A DNA stretch of 64,000 nt, from the NCBI GenBank assembly GCA_021775095.1, contig JAJFII010000001.1:23733-87732 (forward strand). Reading direction: 5' to 3'. A model generated the notes under the pieces. That model was not told where the DNA came from, made no database searches, and worked only from the letters and a program-made list of their open reading frames with translations. The DNA is from Rhodospirillales bacterium (lineage in GTDB: Bacteria; Pseudomonadota; Alphaproteobacteria; Rhodospirillales; Casp-alpha2). Of this stretch, positions 17,729-25,613 are shown one piece after another. A program made the position numbers and the translations under genes. Numbering within the stretch: the stretch's first letter is position 1; every line of letters begins with the position of its first letter.

Positions 17729-18232
17729 ATTAATCTCCCCTTTAGGAATCGTGAATATCCAGCCTGTTTAAGTGAATTTGAGCAGTTGATCTGCCCGTAT
17801 TGGTTTTGAACCTTACTTGGACAACGGATTTTATTGCGATTTTAATCAAAAAAATCACACCCTTTATTCGCCCACGTCTAATTCTTGCGTGTACTTTACG
17901 GACCCGGTGTTCAGTTGTCTATCGGTTAGAGAACCAATTTTCTGCGGTAATCCGCAAAGGTACGGCGGAAAACCACAATTACCCCCACGAGCCCTTATGT
18001 ATTTCGTCATAAAAGTCGAAAATATTTGTCTTAATTTGTTGATTTTAAACACTAATAGTAAAAAGTTTATAATCAACCCCTACCATTATTGAGCATCAGG
18101 AACAATTGAAATGAAATTCAGGAACGAATTTTCCGTCACCTGTGTAAGGCCGCGTGATTACCCTAACCTATTGAATAGTCATATGTATTATCGGTTTCTC
18201 CAGGTCTGTTGGGATATTACCGCGGAAGTGCA
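17729..18232. other. AT-rich intergenic region upstream of the PQQ dehydrogenase gene
   Basis: These 500 bp are AT-rich and contain no convincing gene on either strand. The part adjacent to 17728 should contain the dehydrogenase promoter. I see no strong hairpin or known riboswitch pattern, and no clear terminator after the VTT-domain gene that ends at 18233. Confidence 0.45.
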
Positions 18233-18859
18233 TTAAGATTTAAGATAAGGGCGAACAACCGCCCACAATAAAAACGGCAGCAGGGCCGAGAGGACAAGGG
18301 TTATCAGCGGATACTCGCCACCCAGATGGCCGATGATCGCAAACATAAACCCGAGCGGAACCGATCCGCACACCAGGGCGGCCAGAAAAACCGGAAACGA
18401 CATCCGCGACAATCCGGCCATACAGGCGACGACTTCCGACAATACGGGAACCCACCGCGACAATGCGACAATCCAGCCGCCAAGCCGCAGGAAAATTTTT
18501 TCACCCTCCTGTAACCCCCGTTCGCCGTTTAACCACAGGGCAAGGGGGCGACCCAGTTGCCGACATAAGCCGTAACCGACGAGGCCGGAGATGATTGATC
18601 CCAGACCGCCAATAAAACCGCCAAGGACAGGTCCATAAACCATTCCAAGCGCCGCCATGACCGCCGTTGTCGGAACCGGGATGGCGAGATCAGCGACCAG
18701 CAATCCGATCGCCGCAGCCCAGGCAAAGCTGTCGAATTCCCTTAACCAGGATACCACACCATCGCCGGCGAAAAACAGTTCGATCTGTTCGCCAAAAATA
18801 AAAAAAGGCAGGGTGATGAACAGGATCACCCCGACAATAATAGCTACGAATTTTGTCAT
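18233..18859 (-). CDS. DedA/VTT-domain membrane protein
   Basis: This polytopic inner-membrane protein of 208 residues has a VTT (DedA, SNARE-associated) domain. Diagnostic features are DLAIPVPTTAVMAALGMVYGP around residue 57, the GGLGSIISGLVGYGLCRQLGR segment, and ALSRWVPVLSEVVACMAGLSRM near residue 133, which matches the family pattern of R-x-x-P followed by G. VTT proteins are lipid flippases or scramblases or membrane-homeostasis factors. The ATG lies 32 bp after eboB on the same strand, so it is very likely co-transcribed with eboA and eboB. A role in moving a lipid-linked ebo intermediate is possible but inferred only from position. Confidence 0.85.
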   Translation of the reverse strand: MTKFVAIIVGVILFITLPFFIFGEQIELFFAGDGVVSWLREFDSFAWAAAIGLLVADLAIPVPTTAVMAALGMVYGPVLGGFIGGLGSIISGLVGYGLCRQLGRPLALWLNGERGLQEGEKIFLRLGGWIVALSRWVPVLSEVVACMAGLSRMSFPVFLAALVCGSVPLGFMFAIIGHLGGEYPLITLVLSALLPFLLWAVVRPYLKS

Positions 18860-18891
18860 GCCGCCTGTGGGTTTTGGGGGTACGCCACGGT

Positions 18892-19818
18892 TTATTCGAT
18901 GATCAAATCGTCCAGGGTCCGCCGCGACGTTTGTTCCTCGACCACCGGTTCGCGTTGTCCGCGGAGGATGGAATTGCCTTCAAACACGGTGCGTTGATCA
19001 ATGGCCGGCGGATTCAGCCAGTCGTCCTCGTTCATTTGGCCACTTTGACCATAGGCATCGAGGGCGTTTTGATAACAAACCAAACGAATGGTTTCTTTAT
19101 CAACGCCCTTTTGTGCGGCGAGCAAGGCGGTTTTTGCCACCGCCAGGGGTTCGGATATTCCCCAGTCACAGGCCGAATCAACGATGATTCGTTCGGGACC
19201 GTACTCCATAAGGATATCGACCATCCGTTCGGTTCCCATTTTGGTGCTTGGGTAAATCGAAAACCCCGCCCAGAAACCCCGGTCCAGGGTTTCGCGCACG
19301 GTTTCTTCATTGTTGTGATCGATAATGACTTTGCCGGGATCAATGCCGTGCTCCAGGCAGACATCCATGGACCGGGTTGTGCCGCGTTTTTTGTCGCGGT
19401 GAGGGGTATGGACCATGACCGGCAGATCAAGTTCCATGGCCAGGTCAATCTGCAATCTGAAATATTTATCTTCCAATTCCGTCTGGTCGTCATATCCAAT
19501 TTCGCCAATGGCGACGACCCCATCCTTGAGGGCGAAGCGCGGTAAAATTTCCATTACGGCTTCCGCCAGCTCTTCATTGTTGGCTTCTTTGGAGTTGAGC
19601 CCGATGGTGCAGTAATGACGAATACCAAACTGTCCGGCGCGAAACCGCTCGAAGCCGACGATGGAAGACAGATAATCAATATAGGTGGCGACATGAGTGC
19701 GCGGCTGACCGAGCCAAAAAGCTGGCTCAATGACGGCGACAACACCGGCAGCAGCCATGGCTTCATAATCATCCGTAGTGCGCGACAACATGTGGGCGTG
19801 AGAATCAATATACATCAT
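18892..19818 (-). CDS. eboB: EboB-like TatD-family metal-dependent hydrolase
   Basis: This 308-residue amidohydrolase-fold protein has metal-binding motifs at successive barrel strands: YIDSHAHM at residue 3, GEIGYDDQ near 102, MVHTPHRDKKRG near 134, IIDHNNEE near 160 and IVDSACDWG near 211. These are the expected ligand positions for a TatD-type two-metal hydrolase. The ATG overlaps the end of eboA by 4 bp (ATGA), giving tight translational coupling. EboB's substrate is unknown. A DedA/VTT gene follows after 32 bp. Confidence 0.85.
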   Translation of the reverse strand: MMYIDSHAHMLSRTTDDYEAMAAAGVVAVIEPAFWLGQPRTHVATYIDYLSSIVGFERFRAGQFGIRHYCTIGLNSKEANNEELAEAVMEILPRFALKDGVVAIGEIGYDDQTELEDKYFRLQIDLAMELDLPVMVHTPHRDKKRGTTRSMDVCLEHGIDPGKVIIDHNNEETVRETLDRGFWAGFSIYPSTKMGTERMVDILMEYGPERIIVDSACDWGISEPLAVAKTALLAAQKGVDKETIRLVCYQNALDAYGQSGQMNEDDWLNPPAIDQRTVFEGNSILRGQREPVVEEQTSRRTLDDLIIE

Positions 19819-20744
19819 CTTGTAAGTTCCACTTCAAAGTTTAATTTTCGGGTTATCGCCTGGGAATTGTCGAGCATCTCGTCGGCAATCTGGCGCCAGC
19901 TCAATTGGCCATTGGAAATGATTTCATCATAGGCAGTGAGTTGTGCCGCCAAATTCTCTTTTGCCGTCGACGGCGGAGCGGTTTTCAGGGCCAGGGCGAC
20001 GGCTTTTATTTCCGTTTCGCTTCCCTGGTCGATGACACGCTGGAAATCGTCCAGATAGGCCGCTTCGGCAAAGGGGCCGATACAGCGCCACAATTCCGGT
20101 GAAACAAATCGCTCCGCTGCCCAGCGTTCATGGGCATAATCGCTGAGGATTCTCGCCAGTTCAGGATTGGCCCGCTCATCAAGGCCTTGAATGGGTTCCA
20201 GCATAACGCCGATAAACAGCGCTTTGAGCACCATGTTGTTCCAGGGGTTTTGGCTAAACTGCTCGACCGGGAAGGGATTGCGGTGGGCAATCACTTCAAA
20301 TTCAGCTTTGATGTTTGTCCGTAGCCCATCGGCGGTCACCGCAACCAGGGTCTCGGGCCGCCGGTACAGGGGGAGCCCGCTAAAGAGCGCCAACAGTTCA
20401 CCGACATCCGCCGTCCGGTGCAGATCCCTGAACCGTTCAGTGAAGTTGACGGACGGGTCTTCGGAAAGCCGGGTTAACAAATAAATGCGGGCGGCGACGT
20501 CGATGCTCCATTGGCTGGGATTCCAACCGGTGCGGGCCGCCGCCGCCGCCGCCAGCTCAGTTGCCGTCGGGGCTAAATCCTGTTTGCCCAGTTTGCGGGG
20601 GACCATGGCAAAAGCGATATCAAAGGATTTGACCGATGGCTCGGACACGAGTTTGGTCAATTGCTGATCAAACCAGTCCTTGGATGAGCCCGACAGGCGC
20701 TGGGAAATCCACGTTAGCAGTAATTCCGATGGCTGATCACTCAT
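19815..20744 (-). CDS. eboA: EboA-domain protein
   Basis: This protein of about 309 residues looks mostly helical, without signal peptide or membrane segments. It starts MSDQPSELLLTWISQRLSG and has DLAPTATELAAAAAARTGWNPSQWSIDVAARIYLL near residue 50-85 and LKALFIGVMLEPIQGLDERANPELARILSDYAHERWAA in the middle, a pattern I recognise from EboA proteins. I chose the ATG at 20744, which has GGGGG upstream; a TTG at 20759 would add five residues. It heads the eboA-eboB-VTT operon and is divergent from the MFS gene, with about 145 bp for both promoters. Its biochemical role is unknown. Confidence 0.8.
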   Translation of the reverse strand: MSDQPSELLLTWISQRLSGSSKDWFDQQLTKLVSEPSVKSFDIAFAMVPRKLGKQDLAPTATELAAAAAARTGWNPSQWSIDVAARIYLLTRLSEDPSVNFTERFRDLHRTADVGELLALFSGLPLYRRPETLVAVTADGLRTNIKAEFEVIAHRNPFPVEQFSQNPWNNMVLKALFIGVMLEPIQGLDERANPELARILSDYAHERWAAERFVSPELWRCIGPFAEAAYLDDFQRVIDQGSETEIKAVALALKTAPPSTAKENLAAQLTAYDEIISNGQLSWRQIADEMLDNSQAITRKLNFEVELTR

Positions 20745-20889
20745 GTCGCCCCCAAACAAATTATGGTAAATCGGATATTGAGTTCCCTACCCGACCGATA
20801 AATCATGCCGAATTATCTGGATTTGCACAAGAATAAGAACCAACCTGCAGTTCGCGGTTGCTCCAAATCCGGAGTGTTTCAATAGCGAA

Positions 20890-22488
20890 GTGAAGGGCCG
20901 AACGGGCAGTCATTTGTCAAACCAACAACCACTCCCCGCGTTGACGAGCCGCCAGGAAAAATGGGTTCTTGTTGCCACGGCTCTGGTCAGTGGAATGGGG
21001 TTTGCCGACATGATAGCTGTCAATACCGCCCTACCGGCAATTCAACGGGAATTATCCATGGACGCGACCAGTGCCCTGTGGGTGGCCGAGGTTTATCTGC
21101 TGTTTATTGCGTCGTTGATGATGATGGGCGGTGCCCTGGGTGATCGGTATGGCCGCCGACGTGTGCTGCGGATCGGTATCTATGGCTTTGCCCTGTCGTC
21201 AATCGCCTGTGCCAGTGCCGACGGCAGCGCCGCCTTGATTGCCGCGCGCGCCGCCCAGGGTTTGTCGGCTGCCCTGACCATGCCGTCCAGTCTGGCCCTG
21301 CTCAATGCCTGTTTTCCCGTCGAGCGCCGTGGCCAGGCCGTCGGGTCATGGACGGCAATGAGTTCGATGATGCTCCCGCTCGGCCCCCTGGTCGGCGGTG
21401 CGGCCGTCGATTTTCTATCCTGGCAATGGATTTTTTTAATCAATTTGCCAATTTGCGCGATGGCGCTGATCTTCCTCAGGGGGGTCCCCAAACCGCCCTA
21501 TGAAGACGCCAGCAACCGGCCTCTCGATGGGGTCGGGATTTTGGGGGTGACCTGTGGGCTGGGGGCCCTGGTCTTTGGTCTGCTGGAAGGTGCCCGACTG
21601 GGATTTGATCATGATCTTGTTGTCGCCACGCTGGTCGCCGCTGTCGTCGTCCTGCCGGCGACGCTGCTGTTTGAAATGTTCACGCCGGACCCCCTGCTGC
21701 CCGTCCGGTTATTTAAAAACCGCCGCTTCCTGCACATTAATTTACAAACCCTGTTTTTTTTCATCGGCCTGCAGGGGACCCTGTTCCTGCTTCCCTTTTA
21801 TTATATCCAGATCCTTGGGTTTAGCGCCCTCCAGGCCGGTGCCTGTGGACTTCCCATTTCAGTCGCGATCATTTTGCTGTCGCGACCGGTTGGCCGCTTT
21901 TTGGACCGCCATGGCCCGGGCCGGCTGCTGGCTTCGGCGCCTTTTATGGCCTGCTTTGGTATTTTTCTACTGACCCAGGTGCCAGCGCAAAGTGGCTTTG
22001 TCATGGATTTTCTACCGGCGGTCCTTTTCATTTCCGTTGGTCTTGGACTGTTCATCGCGCCGGTTACAATGGTTGCCCTGAACGCCGCTGGTGATCGTCA
22101 GAGCGGCCTTGCATCGGCGGTCAACAATACGATGGCGCGGGTTGCCGGGCTGATTTCCGTTGCCCTAATGGGGGTGTTTTTGACCTCCGGGTTTTCCGAT
22201 TTTTTGGTATCAAACCTTGTTGATCTTGGCTTGAATGAGCGCCAACTGGCAGATGTTTTGCAACAACAAGGGCGGCTGGCTGCTCTGATTGCGCCGTCCG
22301 ATCTCAACGGGTTACAACTCAATGAACTTACGGCGCTGGTCAACGACGCCTTCAGAGCCGGTTTCAGCCATGCGCTGCTCTTTGCCGCTGGGGCTATGGC
22401 TGCCGCCGGCCTGGTCGGTGTTATCTGTCTGCGTAAAATCAAAATGCGGCTATCCCCCGAGAGCGGGAGTGATCCACCGGTTGACTGA
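20890..22488 (+). CDS. MFS transporter, DHA2-type multidrug/metabolite efflux
   Basis: This integral membrane protein of 532 residues has about 14 predicted helices, the number typical of the DHA2 (EmrB/QacA-like) group. Motif A is seen as GGALGDRYGRRRVL near residue 79, and the antiporter-type motif C region includes GPLVGGAAVDFLSWQWIFLINLP. Substrates are usually exported in exchange for protons. The proposed start is a GTG at 20890 with a weak GGAG about 15 bases upstream; a TTG nine codons later is an alternative. It is divergent from eboA and might export the product of the ebo pathway, which is inference only. Confidence 0.88.
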   Translation: MKGRTGSHLSNQQPLPALTSRQEKWVLVATALVSGMGFADMIAVNTALPAIQRELSMDATSALWVAEVYLLFIASLMMMGGALGDRYGRRRVLRIGIYGFALSSIACASADGSAALIAARAAQGLSAALTMPSSLALLNACFPVERRGQAVGSWTAMSSMMLPLGPLVGGAAVDFLSWQWIFLINLPICAMALIFLRGVPKPPYEDASNRPLDGVGILGVTCGLGALVFGLLEGARLGFDHDLVVATLVAAVVVLPATLLFEMFTPDPLLPVRLFKNRRFLHINLQTLFFFIGLQGTLFLLPFYYIQILGFSALQAGACGLPISVAIILLSRPVGRFLDRHGPGRLLASAPFMACFGIFLLTQVPAQSGFVMDFLPAVLFISVGLGLFIAPVTMVALNAAGDRQSGLASAVNNTMARVAGLISVALMGVFLTSGFSDFLVSNLVDLGLNERQLADVLQQQGRLAALIAPSDLNGLQLNELTALVNDAFRAGFSHALLFAAGAMAAAGLVGVICLRKIKMRLSPESGSDPPVD

Positions 22489-22499
22489 AAACAAAGAAC

Positions 22500-23270
22500 T
22501 TAGAGAAAATCAAAACCCAGTTCTTTAAGGGCCAAACGCAGGTTGGCGCGCGGCTGAGGCGAAAACTTTTTAGCCATTTCGTCGGTCCATGATGCCGCCG
22601 TCGTCGGTTTGTTTACGGCGGTGTAATGGGCGTGGAGGTGACGGTCATAATCAGCCACCTGTTGCGCCGCTTCGTCCGCCGTTGCGGAGTGCCCGTATTG
22701 CTCATAATGAACCATAGCCGAAGGTGCCATTCGGGGTTTTTGTCGGGGGCTTTCATCGGGCCAGCCCAGACACATGCCAAACACACAATAGACCTGATCG
22801 GGCAAAGCCAGAATCCGTGCGACCTCCAGGGGATTGTTACGAACGGCACCAATCATCACGCCCGCCAGGCCAAAGGACTGAGCCACCAGGGACGTCGACA
22901 TGCCAACCAGCGCCGCGTCAATCGTGGCGACAAGTCCCAGTTCCAGGTTGTTGTTTTTAACCGACTTACCATGGCGTGCCAGGGCCGATTCAATGCGCGT
23001 GATGTCTGCACAAAAGGCCAAAAATACCGGCGCATTTTGCACATGTTTTTGATTGCCAGTGGTTGTCGAAAGGGCCTGCAACCGGGACGTGTCGCGAACC
23101 ACGACAACGCTGTAGGCCTGGATATTTGACGAGGTGGGTGCCCGGAAGGCGGCATCAAGAATGGCTTCAACCATCTCGGCACTGACCTCCTGGTCACGAT
23201 ATTTTCGAACGCTCACCCGGTGCGCCAACAGGGATTGAGTTTCACTGGTAAAAGCTCCGGATTGAACCAT
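22500..23270 (-). CDS. NfsA-type nitroreductase family oxidoreductase
   Basis: This cytoplasmic FMN-dependent oxidoreductase has 256 residues. Characteristic segments are HRVSVRKYRDQEVSAEMV near residue 17, with AAFRAPTSSNIQAYSVVVVRD following (FMN-binding region), and LPDQVYCVFGMCLGWPDE near residue 160. The extended C-terminal part fits NfsA-like NADPH nitro/quinone reductases. The ATG follows CAGGAAAT. It is convergent with the MFS gene, with 11 bp between the stops. Physiological substrate unknown; members reduce quinones, flavins or nitroaromatics. Confidence 0.85.
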   Translation of the reverse strand: MVQSGAFTSETQSLLAHRVSVRKYRDQEVSAEMVEAILDAAFRAPTSSNIQAYSVVVVRDTSRLQALSTTTGNQKHVQNAPVFLAFCADITRIESALARHGKSVKNNNLELGLVATIDAALVGMSTSLVAQSFGLAGVMIGAVRNNPLEVARILALPDQVYCVFGMCLGWPDESPRQKPRMAPSAMVHYEQYGHSATADEAAQQVADYDRHLHAHYTAVNKPTTAASWTDEMAKKFSPQPRANLRLALKELGFDFL

Positions 23271-23408
23271 GGTATTTCCTGATTGTCTGAAGTTGGCGTC
23301 GGTTTGTCAGGCAGGATACGAAATAATAGGGGTATGTAAACGATTGTAAATGTTGTGACTTAAGAGCTAAATCACGGTTACAATTTTCTGTAGGACAGGG
23401 AGTAAACA

Positions 23409-24188
23409 ATGGCTATCTTGGGTGTTAAGTTATTCAATGGGGAGCATGCGCTGGTAACCGGGGCGGCGTCGAATATTGGCCGCTCCATGGCGACCCGGCT
23501 GGCGGCGGAAGGGGCCCGCTTAACACTCACCGATGTAGAGCCATCGGGTCTCGCTGCCGTGACCGATGAAATTAATGCGGCTGGCGGGCAAGCCGTTTCT
23601 TTGGTTGCCGACCTTTCCGATACCCAGGGCTGGCGCGCCGTCTGGGAGGATGTAGGTGCCACGCCACCGGATATTTTTGTCCATTCCGCCTGTCCAAAAC
23701 GGCAGGAAACGGACCTGGCTTCGCAGGTCTCAGAAGCCACTTTCGACGCCATGTTAAACACCAACCTGCGGTCCGGTTTTTTGCTCGGGCGGGAAGTTGC
23801 CAAGGCCATGGGCGAGCAGAAAATTGCCGGACGCCTGCTTTATCTGACGTCGCTGCATGCAACGGAACCCCGCAACCTGCCCCACTATTCGGCGGCTAAA
23901 GCCGGACTGACCATGGTGATTAAGGAACTGGCGCGGGAATTGGGGCCCGAGGGCATTCGGGTCAATGGAATCGCCCCGGGTGCCATTCCCGGCGGCGGTT
24001 TTGCAACCAGCGACGAGATGTTCCAACCAAAGCGTAAAATCCCCATGGGACGCTTTGGCACCGCCGATGATATCGCCCGCGCCGCCATGGCCCTCCTTTC
24101 AAACGATTTTATGGGATATGTGACCGGAACAACACTGATTGTCGACGGCGGCCTGCAATTGTTTAACTGGATTGATTTTCCGGACTAA
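23409..24188 (+). CDS. Short-chain dehydrogenase/reductase
   Basis: This 259-residue classical SDR has a Rossmann motif ALVTGAASNIGRSMA near residue 14, acidic residues after strand 2 (LTLTDVEPS), the catalytic segment YLTSLHATEPRNLPHYSAAKAGL (Ser, Tyr and Lys in place) and a C-terminal VDGGLQL. The Asn of the NNAG motif region is replaced (VHSACPKR), which is less usual. The start is supported by AGGGAG. It precedes a second SDR gene by 48 bp on the same strand, suggesting a two-gene operon. Cofactor is probably NAD(H), judging from the Asp after strand 2. Substrate unknown. Confidence 0.88.
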   Translation: MAILGVKLFNGEHALVTGAASNIGRSMATRLAAEGARLTLTDVEPSGLAAVTDEINAAGGQAVSLVADLSDTQGWRAVWEDVGATPPDIFVHSACPKRQETDLASQVSEATFDAMLNTNLRSGFLLGREVAKAMGEQKIAGRLLYLTSLHATEPRNLPHYSAAKAGLTMVIKELARELGPEGIRVNGIAPGAIPGGGFATSDEMFQPKRKIPMGRFGTADDIARAAMALLSNDFMGYVTGTTLIVDGGLQLFNWIDFPD

Positions 24189-24236
24189 GGGTTTTTTTGT
24201 TCGATTTTTTAGATTTTAACGCTTCGGGAGAAGACA

Positions 24237-25019
24237 ATGGAAATACGTATGGATGGTCGAAATGCCTTGATTACGGGTGGCAGCAAGGGGCTTGGTAAAG
24301 CCATCGCAACCCGGTTTTTCACCTCGGGCGCCAATGTTGCCCTGGTCGCCAGAGGGCGGCAAGACCTGAACGCCGCGCGCCAGGAAATTGCCCAACTTGG
24401 TGGCGGAAAAGTCGTTGCCATTGCCGCAGATATTCGATCCGCCGACGGCTGCGACCGGGCCATCGCCGAGGCCGAAGGGCAATTGGGGACCCTTGATATT
24501 TTGGTCAATAACGCCGGGACCTCCCAGCGCGGGCCGTTTCTCGAGGTCAGCGACGCCCTGTGGCAGGATGATCTCGATTTAAAACTGTTTGCCTCAATAC
24601 GCCTGTGCCGGCGGGTCATTCCGGCAATGCGCGCCCAGCGCTGGGGACGGATCATCAATGTTCTGAATGTTGGCGCAAAAATGCCCGACGCGGAAGGCGC
24701 GCCGACGGCGGTCAGCCGGGCGGCGGGGATGGCGTTGATGAAAATTCTGGCCCATGAAGGGGCTGCCCATAATGTCCTGGTTAACGGCATGCTGGTCGGC
24801 AAAATCCGCAGCGACCAGTGGGAGCGTCGCCATCAACAGGACCCCCGGGGTCTGAGCCTGGAGGACTGGTATGCCGAGGCTGGAAAGGACCTGCCCATGG
24901 GCCGACTGGGGTTACCGGAAGAATTTGCAAATGTTGCCTGCATGCTGGCTTCCGATGCCGGCTCCTACATCAATGGGGCAGCGATAAATGTCGATGGTGG
25001 CCTGTGTAAGGTGGTTTAG
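24237..25019 (+). CDS. SDR-family protein with non-canonical active site
   Basis: This protein of 260 residues has an intact Rossmann motif NALITGGSKGLGKAIA and NNAG motif, and a normal C-terminus (GAAINVDGGL). At the catalytic site, where classical SDRs have Y-x-x-x-K, the sequence reads PTAVSRAAG: the Tyr position is Thr and the Lys position is Arg. The Ser position (INVLNVG) is also not conserved. I recall a subgroup of SDRs with this pattern, so it may be a genuine divergent family rather than decay. The RBS GGGAGA supports the ATG. It is likely co-transcribed with the upstream SDR. Activity is uncertain. Confidence 0.8.
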   Translation: MEIRMDGRNALITGGSKGLGKAIATRFFTSGANVALVARGRQDLNAARQEIAQLGGGKVVAIAADIRSADGCDRAIAEAEGQLGTLDILVNNAGTSQRGPFLEVSDALWQDDLDLKLFASIRLCRRVIPAMRAQRWGRIINVLNVGAKMPDAEGAPTAVSRAAGMALMKILAHEGAAHNVLVNGMLVGKIRSDQWERRHQQDPRGLSLEDWYAEAGKDLPMGRLGLPEEFANVACMLASDAGSYINGAAINVDGGLCKVV

Positions 25020-25249
25020 GGGCTTGCCATTACCCATAAATAACTGGCGTGATTGTTGGCCTTTTGGTTGATCAGAGTGAAATCGACGAGATGGCCTTTC
25101 GTCGCCCGCACCAGCGGGCCCGCAAGGGGTCCACCCAACGTCCACATCGGTTGTGTCGTGCCCTTGTGATCCATGACAAGGGTCTTCTCGATCACCGATA
25201 TTTTCACGCAAACCGGTTTCGACAAGACGGCTGTCGCCAAGGCGACCAA
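25016..25249 (-). pseudogene. Remnant of a multicopper oxidase / NirK-like cupredoxin domain
   Basis: This 77-codon minus-strand frame contains EKTLVMDHKGTTQPMW, then GGPLAGPLVRATKGH, then VDFTLIN. This closely follows the first cupredoxin domain of NirK-like multicopper oxidases, where an MTFNG, GPL and EGD..V.LTLIN pattern is usual. It ends with ASYLWVM where family members have the copper-binding HNVDFH motif, and then stops. The fragment has no downstream domains and overlaps the end of the SDR gene by 4 bp. I interpret it as a decayed or truncated gene; a short genuine protein is the alternative. Identification is from pattern memory only. Confidence 0.4.
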
Positions 25250-25346
25250 TAGGGCCGCCCCAGCGATCTCTTTGGCGATAACAAACGATGGTATGTGTAC
25301 GACTCCGCTAAATGTATTTTATCTGGGTGTTAAATAATCTATATTT

Positions 25347-25367
25347 ACATGTATATTAAATACATGT
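25347..25367. promoter_or_regulatory. Palindromic AT-rich site (possible operator)
   Basis: The arms ACATGTAT and ATACATGT are perfect complements around a 5-base spacer. They lie in an AT-rich stretch about 90 bp upstream of a small ORF and the cyclo-ligase gene. The symmetry suggests a dimeric regulator binding site, but no regulator is identified. Confidence 0.35.
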
Positions 25368-25435
25368 TAAATTATGACAAGTTCATAAGGTCATGCACTG
25401 GCGTTCCCGGTGGCAAATAGGAGGGGGAAAAGAAA

Positions 25436-25597
25436 ATGCGGGCGCTCCCGGACGAAATCTCGGAACAGGGGGTCGGTAACACCATAGTCCGCCCCGACGA
25501 CGGGGATATTCGGTCGATCCCGGTGACGGGTCGACGACAGGCAGCAAACGGTTCGCCGACGAACACGGTCGCGAGCTGTGTGGCGAGCAGCAAATAG
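25436..25597 (+). CDS. Possible 53-aa small ORF upstream of the cyclo-ligase gene
   Basis: The ORF begins with ATG preceded by a strong purine-rich Shine-Dalgarno sequence (AGGAGGGGG about 8 bases upstream). It encodes MRALPDEISEQGVGNTIV and continues to a Lys-stop 16 bp before the start of the folate cyclo-ligase fusion gene. The product has no membrane segment and no motif I recognise. It could be a small protein, a leader peptide coupling translation to the next gene, or the remnant of a larger gene. The good RBS is the main support; coding status is unproven. Confidence 0.3.
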   Translation: MRALPDEISEQGVGNTIVRPDDGDIRSIPVTGRRQAANGSPTNTVASCVASSK

Positions 25598-25613
25598 ATC
25601 GGGGAACCGAGTG

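Noticed and set aside
18853..19545. Plus-strand 230-codon open frame
   Set aside because: Antisense to eboB with no RBS or motif; a shadow of that gene.
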